Notes: generated from the letters alone by a model not told the origin. 36,968 nt of DNA from Microcaldota archaeon (GCA_028867335.1 JAGWGN010000012.1:1-36968); one strand, 5' to 3'; shown: positions 24,852 through 33,027, counted from the first letter of the stretch. A program made the numbers and translations.

Positions 24852-24901
24852 GAGGGGAGTATTTAAAGCTGGTGTGCAAGAATGTCAAATGACGAAGGCA
24901 C

Positions 24902-25585
24902 TTATTCGCGTAAGACCTTTCCGACCGTGTCACTCTCCAAATCCCGGACTATGTCATCGATTTTCTGTGCTCTTTCTGTTTGAATGTTTTGCTTTTTTGT
25001 TGCGCTGAAACTGTTAATTAGGTACTTAATCTCGCTATTGCTGTAGTCCACTGCACGCTTTCCATGGGTGTCCTTTATTTGCGCATCTGCACCATTATCA
25101 AGAAGAAATTTGACAACATTGGTATTGGAATTAATCACAGCTAAAATAAGCGGAGTATGCCCATAATTGTCGCTTTCGTTTATATCTGCATTGTGCTCCA
25201 AAAGCTCTTTTATTACAGGAATATATTCTTCCACTGTAGCTGCCATTAAGGCAGTAAATCCTGATTCGGAGCGTACTTTAGGATTTGCACCGCGTTCTAA
25301 GAGCATCTGTACGATATTAAGATGGCCATGATTTGCGGCCATCATAAGCGCGGTCCAGCCGCCTTTTTTCCTTATTTCTGTAATTGCACCGTTATCCAAA
25401 AGCGACTTTGCAATTTGAATATGGCCGCTACTTGCACAGGCCATAAGAGCGGTCATGCCGAAGCCATCTTGGTGATTCATATCAGCCCCTTTGCTAATTG
25501 CAAGTTTAACACGGTCTAGGCTTCCGACACTCACTGCGCTAAGCAGCTGTTCGTTCATTGATTTCTTCATCAGCTTTATTGCCAT
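24902..25585 (-). CDS. Ankyrin repeat protein with shared C-terminal motif
   Basis: 227 residues from ATG 25585, two bases after the upstream ankyrin gene's stop (a GTG at 25597 would overlap it). Five canonical ankyrin repeats run from about residue 12 to 165 (GMTALMACASSGHIQIAKSLLDNGA, GWTALMMAANHGHLNIVQMLLERGA, GFTALMAATVEEYIPVIKELLEHNA, GHTPLILAVINSNTNVVKFLLDNGA). A linker and the tail AQKIDDIVRDLESDTVGKV follow. The tail fits [DE]I[IV]xxLxxD found in four other ankyrin proteins here. It is soluble, with no signal peptide, and second in a two-gene operon. Role unknown; presumably binds a protein partner. Confidence 0.88.
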   Translation of the reverse strand: MAIKLMKKSMNEQLLSAVSVGSLDRVKLAISKGADMNHQDGFGMTALMACASSGHIQIAKSLLDNGAITEIRKKGGWTALMMAANHGHLNIVQMLLERGANPKVRSESGFTALMAATVEEYIPVIKELLEHNADINESDNYGHTPLILAVINSNTNVVKFLLDNGADAQIKDTHGKRAVDYSNSEIKYLINSFSATKKQNIQTERAQKIDDIVRDLESDTVGKVLRE

Positions 25586-25587
25586 AA

Positions 25588-26046
25588 CTATCCACAACTT
25601 TTCTCAACGTCGCTTTCTAGTCCGTTTATTATGTCCTGGATGTTATCTTTGCGAACCGCCTTCTCAAGAACGGATTTGGCTTTTTCCAGATCGCCAGGAG
25701 CGGAAGAGATGCGGTTAAAGTATGAATCAATAAGCAGTTTAATCTCTTTGGCCATCTTTTTGTTTTTTGGGCCCTTAAGGCTTAGGCAATAATCCATCGC
25801 GGTGCGGTCACTTGAGCTTTGCAAACTTGGATTCGCGCCCTGCTCGAGCAGAAACCTGACTACCTCTATATGCCCGCCCATCACTGCCACCATCAGGGGA
25901 GTCCAACCGTACATTCCGGTACTATTTATGTCTGCTCCTTGCGAAAGAACGTCCTTGACCTGCGAAAGCAAACCTGATTGCGCCCACTTGCGCAATTCTT
26001 GGTTTAAGACGTTTACAGGCCTTTTATTAGCAATCTTATTCATCAT
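25588..26046 (-). CDS. Short ankyrin repeat protein with shared C-terminal motif
   Basis: 152 residues from ATG 26046. Longer in-frame starts upstream (to 26133) would read through the TATA box, so they are unlikely. Two clear ankyrin repeats occupy about 15-80 (LRKWAQSGLLSQVKDVLSQGADINSTGMYGWTPLMVAVMGGHIEVVRFLLEQGA). A basic linker with KGPKNKKMAKEIK follows, then the tail RKDNIQDIINGLESDVEKS, the same motif as its neighbour. It is first in the two-gene minus-strand cluster. Function unknown. Confidence 0.82.
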   Translation of the reverse strand: MMNKIANKRPVNVLNQELRKWAQSGLLSQVKDVLSQGADINSTGMYGWTPLMVAVMGGHIEVVRFLLEQGANPSLQSSSDRTAMDYCLSLKGPKNKKMAKEIKLLIDSYFNRISSAPGDLEKAKSVLEKAVRKDNIQDIINGLESDVEKSCG

Positions 26047-26077
26047 CAACACTAACGATACTATTTCAGAATTTTTC

Positions 26078-26090
26078 ATATATAAACAGT
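26078..26090 (-). promoter_or_regulatory. TATA box of the minus-strand ankyrin operon
   Basis: CTGTTTATATATG on the minus strand. Predicted transcription start is about 26058, 12 bases before the ATG at 26046. The element plus the following AAAAAT resembles the promoter of the plus-strand ankyrin operon at 35212-35228. Confidence 0.5.
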
Positions 26091-26149
26091 CCACAAAATT
26101 GCAGAATAATGAGGAAGTATTGTGGATTTGCAATGCTGTCCAGACGATA

Positions 26150-26773
26150 TTACTTGCCCATCTTTTTTGCGTACAGCACTCCTAGCTCGCCGTTTTGGGG
26201 CGTAAGGAACTCGATTTTGAAACCTAGGGAGGTGAGCTGCTTTTCAAGGACACTACTCCCATGGTGGTACTCTATTATTATCTGGTCGAATTTTTTGAGT
26301 GACTGGCCCAGATTTTTGAATAGGGAGTATTCGCAGCCCTCGCAGTCAACCTTTAGGACCGTGGCCTTTTGCCCCACAAGCGAAGGCTTGTATCCGCTCA
26401 GATAGAGCGTCGCATTCTTTATCCCGTTCCTTTTCAGGTTTTCCTTGCTGATCTTCCAGCGCCCCGCGTCCACCTCGAAGCCGTAGATGTGCCTTGCGCC
26501 CCTGACCGAGAAGTATGTTGCGGTGTCGCCTATGCTTGCCCCAACGTCCACCACCACCTTCCCCTTCACGTCCAGCTTTTTGTACACCTCCTTGACAAAC
26601 ACCTCGTTTAGGGGGAAGGGGGCCCAGTTTATGTACTTGAACCTAAGCTGCCTGCCGCCACATTTTAGGAGCAGCTCGTCGCCCCTTCGCCTTATCTTGC
26701 CGCGAAGCAAAATGAGGCTTGGGAGCAGGTAGTAACCGAGATAGTTTGTGAGCCGTGTTATTAGTTTTGACAT
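26150..26773 (-). CDS. FkbM-family methyltransferase
   Basis: 207 residues. The SAM-binding motif is VVVDVGASIGDTATYFSVRGA near residue 77, followed by IYGFEVDAGRW (motif II). The FkbM signature VLKVDCEGCEYSLF follows, then QIIIEYHHG. FkbM enzymes O-methylate sugars and other hydroxyls, and the family is common in surface-glycan clusters. The N-terminus (LGYYLLPSLILLRGKIRRRG) has a hydrophobic stretch that could associate with the membrane. It lies 41 bases after the GT-C-like gene on the same strand, with GTGAT as ribosome site, so it is probably the second gene of that operon. Confidence 0.9.
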   Translation of the reverse strand: MSKLITRLTNYLGYYLLPSLILLRGKIRRRGDELLLKCGGRQLRFKYINWAPFPLNEVFVKEVYKKLDVKGKVVVDVGASIGDTATYFSVRGARHIYGFEVDAGRWKISKENLKRNGIKNATLYLSGYKPSLVGQKATVLKVDCEGCEYSLFKNLGQSLKKFDQIIIEYHHGSSVLEKQLTSLGFKIEFLTPQNGELGVLYAKKMGK

Positions 26774-26814
26774 TCAATCATCACTCAAAGGCGCGCGGCA
26801 GACTGCAACAAAAG

Positions 26815-29178
26815 CTATCTCTGGAAGGTCACGTTTCTTACCCCGAAGTTAAGGTAAGGGTTCCCCTGCACCGCAGCAGTGTTGTTTGCGGTCACCAAAA
26901 AGAGCTGGTTTATCCCCTTGCTAAGCGAGAGCGTCGTGTTGTACTGGCTTGGGGCTGTGGAGAGCGTGAATGAGGCAACCTGGTTTGTAGGGGAGTTGAG
27001 GTAGAAGATCAGCGGGGCTGAGGAGCCCAGATACGAGGCAGCGGTGAAGTTCATCTTTACCTTGGTGTCGTTCGTGGAGTATATGTCAATTGCCCTCACG
27101 TTTGGGCCCCACCAAAGCGAGCCGAATGTTGAGTTGCATGTGAACTGGTTTGCGCACAGCGTGTATCCTGCGGCCCATGTGCCTGCGGTATAGGATACTA
27201 TCTGCGGGTGGAAGTGGCTTGTCGCATTCTTGGTGGAGAACACAATAGTCGTGTTGTCCTGGTATGAAGGCAACCCGAACACCGAGACGAGGTAGCTGCC
27301 CAGCGTTGTCAGCTCTGAGGTGTTGTACGCCTGTCTTATTATGGAGATGAACGCGGAGTTGTAGTTGATCAGCCAGAAGAGCGTGACGTTGCTGTAGTTC
27401 TCAAGTATGGGTGAAGGGTAGACAAAGCCCTGGCCACTCTGCAGATAGCTTGCGCCCACTGTGAGCGGCATCGTGAGAGACGGAAGCAGCTCGGTCTCAT
27501 TCACCCTTGAGGTGTACCCGCTTATTATCGGCTTGTGGGTTGCGGTCTGGTAGTACATAGAGAGTCCTAGGTAGAGCTCAGGGAAGTAGTTGCTGCTGCT
27601 CTGTATCGCAGGGATCATGACGACACTGTAGTTTCCAGGTATCTGGCCGATCTCATAGTAAGCGTGGGGGATAGTAGGTGTCGCAAATGCGGCGCCTATG
27701 AACTGGCCTGAGAGAGGTATGCCTGCGTACTCGATAAGAATTATGAGCGCAATCACTGCAGCGTACTTCCGCTCTATTCCAAGCATCTGGGGCCGCTTCG
27801 CCTTCGCAAGGTCAAGGACCTCCCTAAATCCGTATGCCGCAAGGATTGCAAGCGCCACGGTGAATATCATGTCGAACCTTGCGGGCTCCCTTATTATGTT
27901 GAAGAATGGTATCGCCTTGTAGATAAGATATATTGAAGGGATTCCCGAAGGCGCCGCCGTTGATGCGGAAGCGGGCAGGCTGCCGAGCTGGATGTATGGA
28001 CCAAGAGAGAGGAGCCCAAAGAGCACAAGCGCCGCAATCCAAGGGAGGGTGTTTGCGAGCTTGTTCTTCTTTTTCTCATACCAGATTCCTAGTGCTGCAA
28101 GTATCATCGCCGCGTATCCAAGGTATGAGATTCTCTCAATCGGATCGATGGAGTATATTGAGCTGTATGATCCCGATAGCCACGAGAAGAGGTTGTTGTA
28201 GGGGCTTGGCAAAAGGAACGATGCGACAGGGTCGCTCCAGAGCATGTTGTGGCCTGCGTCGTTTAGCGCCGAGCCTGCGGAGCTAAGCACCCCATTTGTG
28301 AATGCGCCGGAGATTGGGATCAAAAACGGTGAGCCCAATATTAGTACTAATATTCCCATCACTACGAATGAAATTGCGAACTCTTTGTTTAATATTAAAG
28401 AACGTCTGCTCTTGCTTATCGCATATATTGCCAAGAGCATTATAACAAATAATGCAGTTATTATTCCCTGCTCTGGATCCCCCATGAAGAGAAGAAATAC
28501 AAAACTCACCGCTGCGGCGAGAGAGTAGATCAATTTCTTCTGATTTATCATTCCGAGTACCTTTTCCCCTTTCATCATCGCTGCAGAACGTACTGCATCA
28601 CCTAAGGAATCAGGGGTCTTTTCATGTATCATTTTTAGGAAGAAAAGTATGAAGAGCGGAAGGAACTCGATGTTGGTCCAGTTGATGTGGCCGCCGAACG
28701 CCTGCGCAAGGTGCATTGGGCTGAACGCGAAGATTATTCCTGCGATGAATGCGGCGTACTTGTTTTGCACAAGGTAGTCGGCGAGCAGGTACATGAAGAA
28801 TCCGGAGAGCATGAATGCGAGGAAGAAGATAACGTTGTATGAGAAGAGAAGGCCGCCTAGCTGGAACGGGAAGCTCAGGTACGCTGAGATTGGCGAGAGG
28901 GTCTGGGTGACAAGACTGGCCCCGACCGGATAGTAGAGCATCGGCGTGAAGTAGATTGAGGTGTGAAGGGTGAATGTCGCGTAGTTGACCCACCACATGT
29001 TCCAGAGGTTCTGGTAGAGATCGCCTGCGCCGTTCACTGTTGTGCTTGCGATATGCACGGTGATCGGCCAGAAGACTACAAGCGCTATCGCAAGATAAAT
29101 CAGAAGTATGGGAAGGTACTGCCTTGCGCCGGCGACGAGCTGCTCGCCGAATGAGGCCTTAGAGTTTTTTTCTTCCAT
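26815..29178 (-). CDS. Large polytopic membrane protein, GT-C-type glycosyltransferase-like
   Basis: 787 residues. The first ~470 hold about 11-12 TM helices. The first extracellular loop has an acidic motif (NGAGDLYQNLWNMWWVN) of the kind that coordinates the lipid-linked sugar in GT-C enzymes. SPMHLAQAFGGHINWTNIEFLPLFILFF is typical of the YfhO/GT-C-like membrane family. The C-terminal ~300 residues are an Asn/Thr/Ser-rich extracellular region with many N-x-S/T sites and a beta-sandwich look. It probably transfers sugars from polyprenyl phosphate on the outer face; the acceptor is unknown. It is first in an operon with the FkbM gene and divergent from the flippase. Confidence 0.78.
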   Translation of the reverse strand: MEEKNSKASFGEQLVAGARQYLPILLIYLAIALVVFWPITVHIASTTVNGAGDLYQNLWNMWWVNYATFTLHTSIYFTPMLYYPVGASLVTQTLSPISAYLSFPFQLGGLLFSYNVIFFLAFMLSGFFMYLLADYLVQNKYAAFIAGIIFAFSPMHLAQAFGGHINWTNIEFLPLFILFFLKMIHEKTPDSLGDAVRSAAMMKGEKVLGMINQKKLIYSLAAAVSFVFLLFMGDPEQGIITALFVIMLLAIYAISKSRRSLILNKEFAISFVVMGILVLILGSPFLIPISGAFTNGVLSSAGSALNDAGHNMLWSDPVASFLLPSPYNNLFSWLSGSYSSIYSIDPIERISYLGYAAMILAALGIWYEKKKNKLANTLPWIAALVLFGLLSLGPYIQLGSLPASASTAAPSGIPSIYLIYKAIPFFNIIREPARFDMIFTVALAILAAYGFREVLDLAKAKRPQMLGIERKYAAVIALIILIEYAGIPLSGQFIGAAFATPTIPHAYYEIGQIPGNYSVVMIPAIQSSSNYFPELYLGLSMYYQTATHKPIISGYTSRVNETELLPSLTMPLTVGASYLQSGQGFVYPSPILENYSNVTLFWLINYNSAFISIIRQAYNTSELTTLGSYLVSVFGLPSYQDNTTIVFSTKNATSHFHPQIVSYTAGTWAAGYTLCANQFTCNSTFGSLWWGPNVRAIDIYSTNDTKVKMNFTAASYLGSSAPLIFYLNSPTNQVASFTLSTAPSQYNTTLSLSKGINQLFLVTANNTAAVQGNPYLNFGVRNVTFQR

Positions 29179-29272
29179 GATGATCAGTAAGTTAAGGTAT
29201 ATTCAATAAATAGTTCTTTAAACACCAAGTGCTTTATAGAATTGCAACTTAACAGATTAACTGCGAAATAAA

Positions 29273-29283
29273 AATATTTAAAC
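29273..29283 (+). promoter_or_regulatory. TATA box of the flippase operon
   Basis: AATATTTAAAC is centred 25 bases upstream of the ATG at 29303 (leaderless). The 124-base divergent gap also holds a minus-strand CTATTTATTG near 29204-29213 that suits the GT-C-like gene at 29178. Confidence 0.6.
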
Positions 29284-29302
29284 CCGATTACAAGGCAGTT
29301 CC

Positions 29303-30886
29303 ATGAAGACCAAACAGGAATCGATAGGCAGGCGCGCTACAAGGACATTCTTTGCAAGCGTCGTCGGGAAGTTCGTGGCCGTTTTCATAACAATCGTCGC
29401 GTTTGTGGCCATCGCAAGGCTCCTAGGCCCTAGCAACTACGGGATATACACGGTCGCCATAGGGTACGCGACCTTGATAGGCGGCGTGAGCATCTTCGGG
29501 ATTGCATCCTATTTTGATAAAAACATTGCGTCGCTGAGCTACAAACGAGACGGCAGGGGAATCTCGAAGGTGCTGGCAAACGGATACGCGATAGTCGTGC
29601 CCGTTTCGATCATCCTCGCGGCAATAGGAATTGCGCTGAGCGGATATGTTGCAAATAACCTGCTCCAGAACGCGCACATCGAGGCCTTCACCCTGGTTCT
29701 CGTCTCGATCGATTTGCTGTTTAGCACAATATGGGGGGCGTCCTTCTCCGCGCTGATAGGATTTGGGAGGGGCAAGCTCGCCTCGATATCTTTGGTCTTG
29801 CTTGGCCTAGTGCAACTTGTGCTTGGAATCGCGCTTATTTACGCGGGATATGGGGTGAATGGTGCTATAGCGGGGCTCCTAATCGGAGACGCTGTTGGGT
29901 TTTTGCTCACAACTTATTACATCTACGTCGCATTTGAGGAATATGGCAACCTAAAGCTCTCCTTCCCCAATTTCGATGAGATAAAAAGCACCCTGAAATT
30001 CGCGCTCCCTGTCGCCTCAAACAACTTTTTGTTGATAGGAGGAGTCAGCTTCGGGACCCTCATCCTAAGCGCATATGCCCCAAGCTACATACTGGGCAAC
30101 TACGGCACCGCGCTGAAGGGATTGGGGATGATGAACGTCATTTACGGCACGCTTGCGATAGTCCTCATACAGTCATTCTCGACGATCATATCGGTGACCA
30201 AAAACCGCAAGAGGATCGAGGAGACCTATAACAAGACAATAGCTTACTCGCTCCTCCTCAATCTTCCAGTGGTCGTCTTTGTGGGGGTTTTTGCAAAGCC
30301 ACTGGTGTACCTCTTCCTCGGATCGAACTACTCCCTCGCCCCATTTTACCTGCTAATAATCGCAATAGGCACCTCGCTTACGATAATAAACTCGTTCACA
30401 TCCAGCTTTTTCATCGCATCCGGAAAGGTGAAGAAGCTGATGAGGATATCGTTGATGTCGGTCATTGCGCAGGTGGCGAGCTTGCTGCTGCTGGTTCCAA
30501 ACTTCACTGCGGTGGGCGCTCTGGTCGCGCTTTATATAATAGGTAACACTATCACATTCCTGCTGTTTGTCAGAGGACTGAGAAAGGATTTCGAGATAAG
30601 AATGGAATACAGAAAGCTGCTTGAGATCTTCGTGGCTAGTCTGGTGCTCGGAGCGATCGTCTCGGGCCTGCTCGCCATACCCGGGAATGTGCTCGAGCTG
30701 GCCGCGGGATTTGTTGCCATTGTGCTAATCTATCCACCGCTACTTGTGCTGTTTAGGGCGGTGGACAAGGACACGTTTGATGAGCTGATCCACCTCATAA
30801 ATAACATACCGATCGTGAGCAGTGCCATAATCCACCTGGACCGGTACGCAGGGTTCTTCATAAGGCTCCTTGACGCAAAGAGTTGA
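29303..30886 (+). CDS. Wzx-like oligosaccharide flippase (MATE/MOP superfamily)
   Basis: 527 residues and about 14 TM helices. The N-terminus (RRATRTFFASVVGKFVAVFITIVAFVAIARLLGPSNYGIYTVAIGYATLIGGVSIFGI) is the standard opening of the polysaccharide-biosynthesis/flippase family. Internal repeats LGNYGTALKGLGMMNVIYGTLAIVLIQSFSTIIS and the FLGSNYSLAPFYLLIIAIG segment agree. It would move lipid-linked glycans across the membrane for N-glycosylation or surface polysaccharide. Its stop is followed within four bases by a candidate TTG of the GT2 gene, so the two are one operon. Confidence 0.92.
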   Translation: MKTKQESIGRRATRTFFASVVGKFVAVFITIVAFVAIARLLGPSNYGIYTVAIGYATLIGGVSIFGIASYFDKNIASLSYKRDGRGISKVLANGYAIVVPVSIILAAIGIALSGYVANNLLQNAHIEAFTLVLVSIDLLFSTIWGASFSALIGFGRGKLASISLVLLGLVQLVLGIALIYAGYGVNGAIAGLLIGDAVGFLLTTYYIYVAFEEYGNLKLSFPNFDEIKSTLKFALPVASNNFLLIGGVSFGTLILSAYAPSYILGNYGTALKGLGMMNVIYGTLAIVLIQSFSTIISVTKNRKRIEETYNKTIAYSLLLNLPVVVFVGVFAKPLVYLFLGSNYSLAPFYLLIIAIGTSLTIINSFTSSFFIASGKVKKLMRISLMSVIAQVASLLLLVPNFTAVGALVALYIIGNTITFLLFVRGLRKDFEIRMEYRKLLEIFVASLVLGAIVSGLLAIPGNVLELAAGFVAIVLIYPPLLVLFRAVDKDTFDELIHLINNIPIVSSAIIHLDRYAGFFIRLLDAKS

Positions 30887-30890
30887 TCAC

Positions 30891-31595
30891 TTGAAATACG
30901 ATGACACCACAATAGTCCTCCCGACATACAACGAAGGCAAGAACATCGGCAAGCTAATCGGCATGCTGCTAAAGTCTTACCCAAACATCAGCGTGCTTGT
31001 GGTTGACGACGGCTCAAAGGACATGACGCGCGAGGTCGCAAGGAAGATATCAAAGCTCTACAAAAATGTAAAACTCTTTGACAGATCAGAGGAGGAGCTG
31101 GAGAGGGGACTCACAAACAGCATAGTGGATGGGCTGCTTCTCGCCAAGACAAAGTACGCGATAGTCATGGACGCGGACCTGCAGCACCCCGCCGAAAAGA
31201 TTGCGGACATAAAAGAGGCACTTGGAAGGAGAAACAAGATCGTTGTGGCGTACAGGGCGGAGGTGCCGGGATGGGCGCTCTTTAGGTGGATCGTATCGAA
31301 ATCACTGATAAAGATCGCTTATGGTGTGCTTGTGATCAAAAACGGGAGCAGATGCAGGGACATCTTCTCAGGTTATTTCGGGATAGAGACAGCTTTCTTC
31401 AAGAAGATTTACCAGAGCAACAAGAGCAGATTCGTTGGGGAAGGATACAAGGCGCTATTCGACCTGTTGAAGTGCCTCAGAAGCGGCTCGGTGAAAATCG
31501 CAGAGGTGCCATACACATTCCACATCAGGACCGCCGGGGAGTCGAAAGCCTCATCGAAGCAGGTGATCGCCCTCTTCAGATCGTTCTTCAGCTGA
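30891..31595 (+). CDS. GT2-family glycosyltransferase, dolichyl-phosphate sugar synthase-like
   Basis: 234 residues from TTG 30891, four bases after the flippase stop; a second TTG at 30870, overlapping that gene, is equally in frame. There is no usable ATG. The GT-A fold motifs are clear: TIVLPTYNEGKNIGKLI, VLVVDDGSKDMT, and the metal-binding DADLQHP (DxD region). The pattern matches polyprenyl-phosphate mannose/glucose synthases, which load sugars on dolichol phosphate at the cytoplasmic face. The C-terminus (KASSKQVIALFRSFFS) lacks the TM anchors found in some relatives. It probably supplies the GT-C-like protein. Confidence 0.9.
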   Translation: MKYDDTTIVLPTYNEGKNIGKLIGMLLKSYPNISVLVVDDGSKDMTREVARKISKLYKNVKLFDRSEEELERGLTNSIVDGLLLAKTKYAIVMDADLQHPAEKIADIKEALGRRNKIVVAYRAEVPGWALFRWIVSKSLIKIAYGVLVIKNGSRCRDIFSGYFGIETAFFKKIYQSNKSRFVGEGYKALFDLLKCLRSGSVKIAEVPYTFHIRTAGESKASSKQVIALFRSFFS

Positions 31596-31625
31596 TTCTC
31601 GGACGGAAAATAGGCCAGTGGAAAC

Positions 31626-31635
31626 CTTTTTATAT
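31626..31635 (+). promoter_or_regulatory. TATA box of the sulfate-activation operon
   Basis: CTTTTTATAT is centred near 31631, predicting a start near 31657, inside the palindrome at 31649-31668. Confidence 0.5.
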
Positions 31636-31648
31636 CATCTTAATGTAT

Positions 31649-31668
31649 TATAATGTTATAACATTATA
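31649..31668. promoter_or_regulatory. Perfect 20-bp palindrome, candidate RHH operator
   Basis: TATAATGTTATAACATTATA is its own reverse complement. It overlaps the predicted transcription start of the ribbon-helix-helix gene that begins 15 bases downstream. A further TAATGT half-site lies at 31641, exactly ten bases (one helical turn) before the one at 31651, so the array suits cooperative binding of RHH dimers. Autorepression is the natural inference. Confidence 0.6.
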
Positions 31669-31682
31669 CAACAAGTGAGTGA

Positions 31683-31922
31683 TTGGCGGGCAAGAGGGGG
31701 GCTGTAAAGAGAAAGTACACGACCATCACTATACCTGCCCCGCTCTTTGAGAAGATGACGCAGAGCATAAAGGGAACCGGCTTCTCATCGGTCTCGGACT
31801 ACGTTACATACATACTCAGGGAGACTACCGCAAAGCTCAACGACGCAAAGGCAAACAGGGGGAAGGGCAAGCCTGATGAGGACGAGATAATAAAGAAGCT
31901 CAGATCGCTAGGTTACGTTTAA
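31683..31922 (+). CDS. Ribbon-helix-helix (CopG/Arc-type) regulator
   Basis: 79 residues from a TTG start; GTGAGTGA just upstream gives a weak ribosome site and no ATG precedes in frame. Residues about 10-50 form the RHH fold: a beta strand (KYTTITIPAPLFEKM) then two helices (IKGTGFSSVSDYVTYILRETTAKL). A Lys/Gly-rich linker follows. The C-terminal tail DEDEIIKKLRSLGYV closely resembles the end of the CysD encoded downstream. First gene of the operon, with the palindrome in its promoter, so probably a local regulator of sulfate activation. Confidence 0.88.
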   Translation: MAGKRGAVKRKYTTITIPAPLFEKMTQSIKGTGFSSVSDYVTYILRETTAKLNDAKANRGKGKPDEDEIIKKLRSLGYV

Positions 31923-31930
31923 GTGGTTTC

Positions 31931-32227
31931 ATGAAGACAAACGATGATTTCAAGAGTGTTGCAGAGAGGCTCTGGAAGGACCAGAGCGAGGCGAACTGGA
32001 AGGCGCTCGCCTCATCCCTCAAGAAGGGGAACGTGAAGTACTACAAGGTGTTCTTCGAGAAGAAGAGCAAGCTGAACAAGATCGAGGACCTGCGAAAGTC
32101 CTACGCAGAGCTCTACGACCCAAAGTACAGAAGCGTGGCGAAGGTGCCGATCTTCAAGAAGGGAAAGGCTGGAATGGAGGGGGCGACGATATACCTCAAG
32201 GGGCTGATGGTGAACAACAGAGAGTGA
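31931..32227 (+). CDS. 98-residue protein of the sulfate operon, unknown
   Basis: 98 residues, basic, soluble. Helical N-terminus (DDFKSVAERLWKDQSEANWKALASSLKKGNVKYYKVFF), then KLNKIEDLRKSYAELYDPKYRSVAKVPIFKKGKAGMEGATIYLKG. No domain is recognised. It lies 8 bases after the RHH gene and 4 bases before cysD, so it is clearly co-transcribed. It could be a small partner or assembly factor of the CysD/CysN enzyme or a second regulatory protein; there is no sequence evidence for either. Confidence 0.7.
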   Translation: MKTNDDFKSVAERLWKDQSEANWKALASSLKKGNVKYYKVFFEKKSKLNKIEDLRKSYAELYDPKYRSVAKVPIFKKGKAGMEGATIYLKGLMVNNRE

Positions 32228-32231
32228 TATT

Positions 32232-33020
32232 ATGATAAAACAAGACCTGAAGAGTTTGGAGGAGAAGAGCATATACGTGATCAGGGAGGCGAAGATAAAG
32301 TTCTCTAAGATCGCCGCGCTTTGGAGCATGGGAAAGGACTCGACCGCGATGCTCGGGCTTGCAAGGAAGGCATTCCTTGGAAAGGTTCCGTTCCCGGTGA
32401 TACACATTGACAACGGGATCGATTTCCCCGAGACGTATCAGTTCAGGGAAGAGCTCACAAAGAAGTGGGGGCTTGACCTGATTGTCGCAAAGAGCAAGAT
32501 AAAGCCGGAACTATCCGGATTCGCATGCTGCGGTGCAAACAAGACGGTCGAACTGAAGAAGGTGATGAAGCAGTACGGATTCGACGCGCTGATCGTCTCG
32601 ATTAGAAGGGACGAGCACGGAATCCGCGCAAAGGAGAGGTACTTCTCGCCGAGAAACGAGAAGTTCAAGTGGAACTACAAGGACCAGCCTGCCGAGCTCT
32701 GGGACGACTACTCCTCAAAGCTCGACAACAAGGGGCACGTGAGGATCCACCCGCTGCTCGACTTCAACGAGATCGACATCTGGAACCTCACGCTGAAGAA
32801 CAAGATACCTGTAAACCCGCTCTACTTTGCAAGGGACGGCTATAGGTACAGGAGCCTTGGATGCACACACTGCACAGTCCCTCTCAAGTCGAACGTGAAG
32901 AACATCAACGGCATAATCAAGGAGCTCTCGACAACAAAAATCGAGGAGAGGGCCGGAAGGGAGCAGGACAAGGAAAAAGAATATGTTATGCAAAAATTGA
33001 GAAGTTTGGGTTATATGTAG
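32232..33020 (+). CDS. cysD: Sulfate adenylyltransferase small subunit-like, PAPS-reductase fold
   Basis: 262 residues. It forms adenylyl sulfate from ATP and sulfate with the GTPase CysN. The PP-loop is WSMGKDSTAMLGLARKAF (residues 31-48), like the SxGKDS...LARKAF of CysD, followed by VPFPVIHIDNGIDFPETYQFRE. The family marker RRDEHGIRAKERYFSPR and the QPAELWDDY and RIHPLLDFNEIDIW segments also match. A Cys pair at 99-100 and CTHC at 211-214 recall the CC...CxxC cluster motif of APS reductases. It ends YVMQKLRSLGYM. The last ~15 codons are abruptly AT-rich, in step with the HNH gene that follows. Confidence 0.88.
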   Translation: MIKQDLKSLEEKSIYVIREAKIKFSKIAALWSMGKDSTAMLGLARKAFLGKVPFPVIHIDNGIDFPETYQFREELTKKWGLDLIVAKSKIKPELSGFACCGANKTVELKKVMKQYGFDALIVSIRRDEHGIRAKERYFSPRNEKFKWNYKDQPAELWDDYSSKLDNKGHVRIHPLLDFNEIDIWNLTLKNKIPVNPLYFARDGYRYRSLGCTHCTVPLKSNVKNINGIIKELSTTKIEERAGREQDKEKEYVMQKLRSLGYM

Positions 33021-33027
33021 TGATACA

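Noticed and set aside
26047-26133. Longer N-terminus for the first minus-strand ankyrin gene
   Set aside because: The extension would be translated from DNA containing the TATA box and upstream of the expected transcript start.
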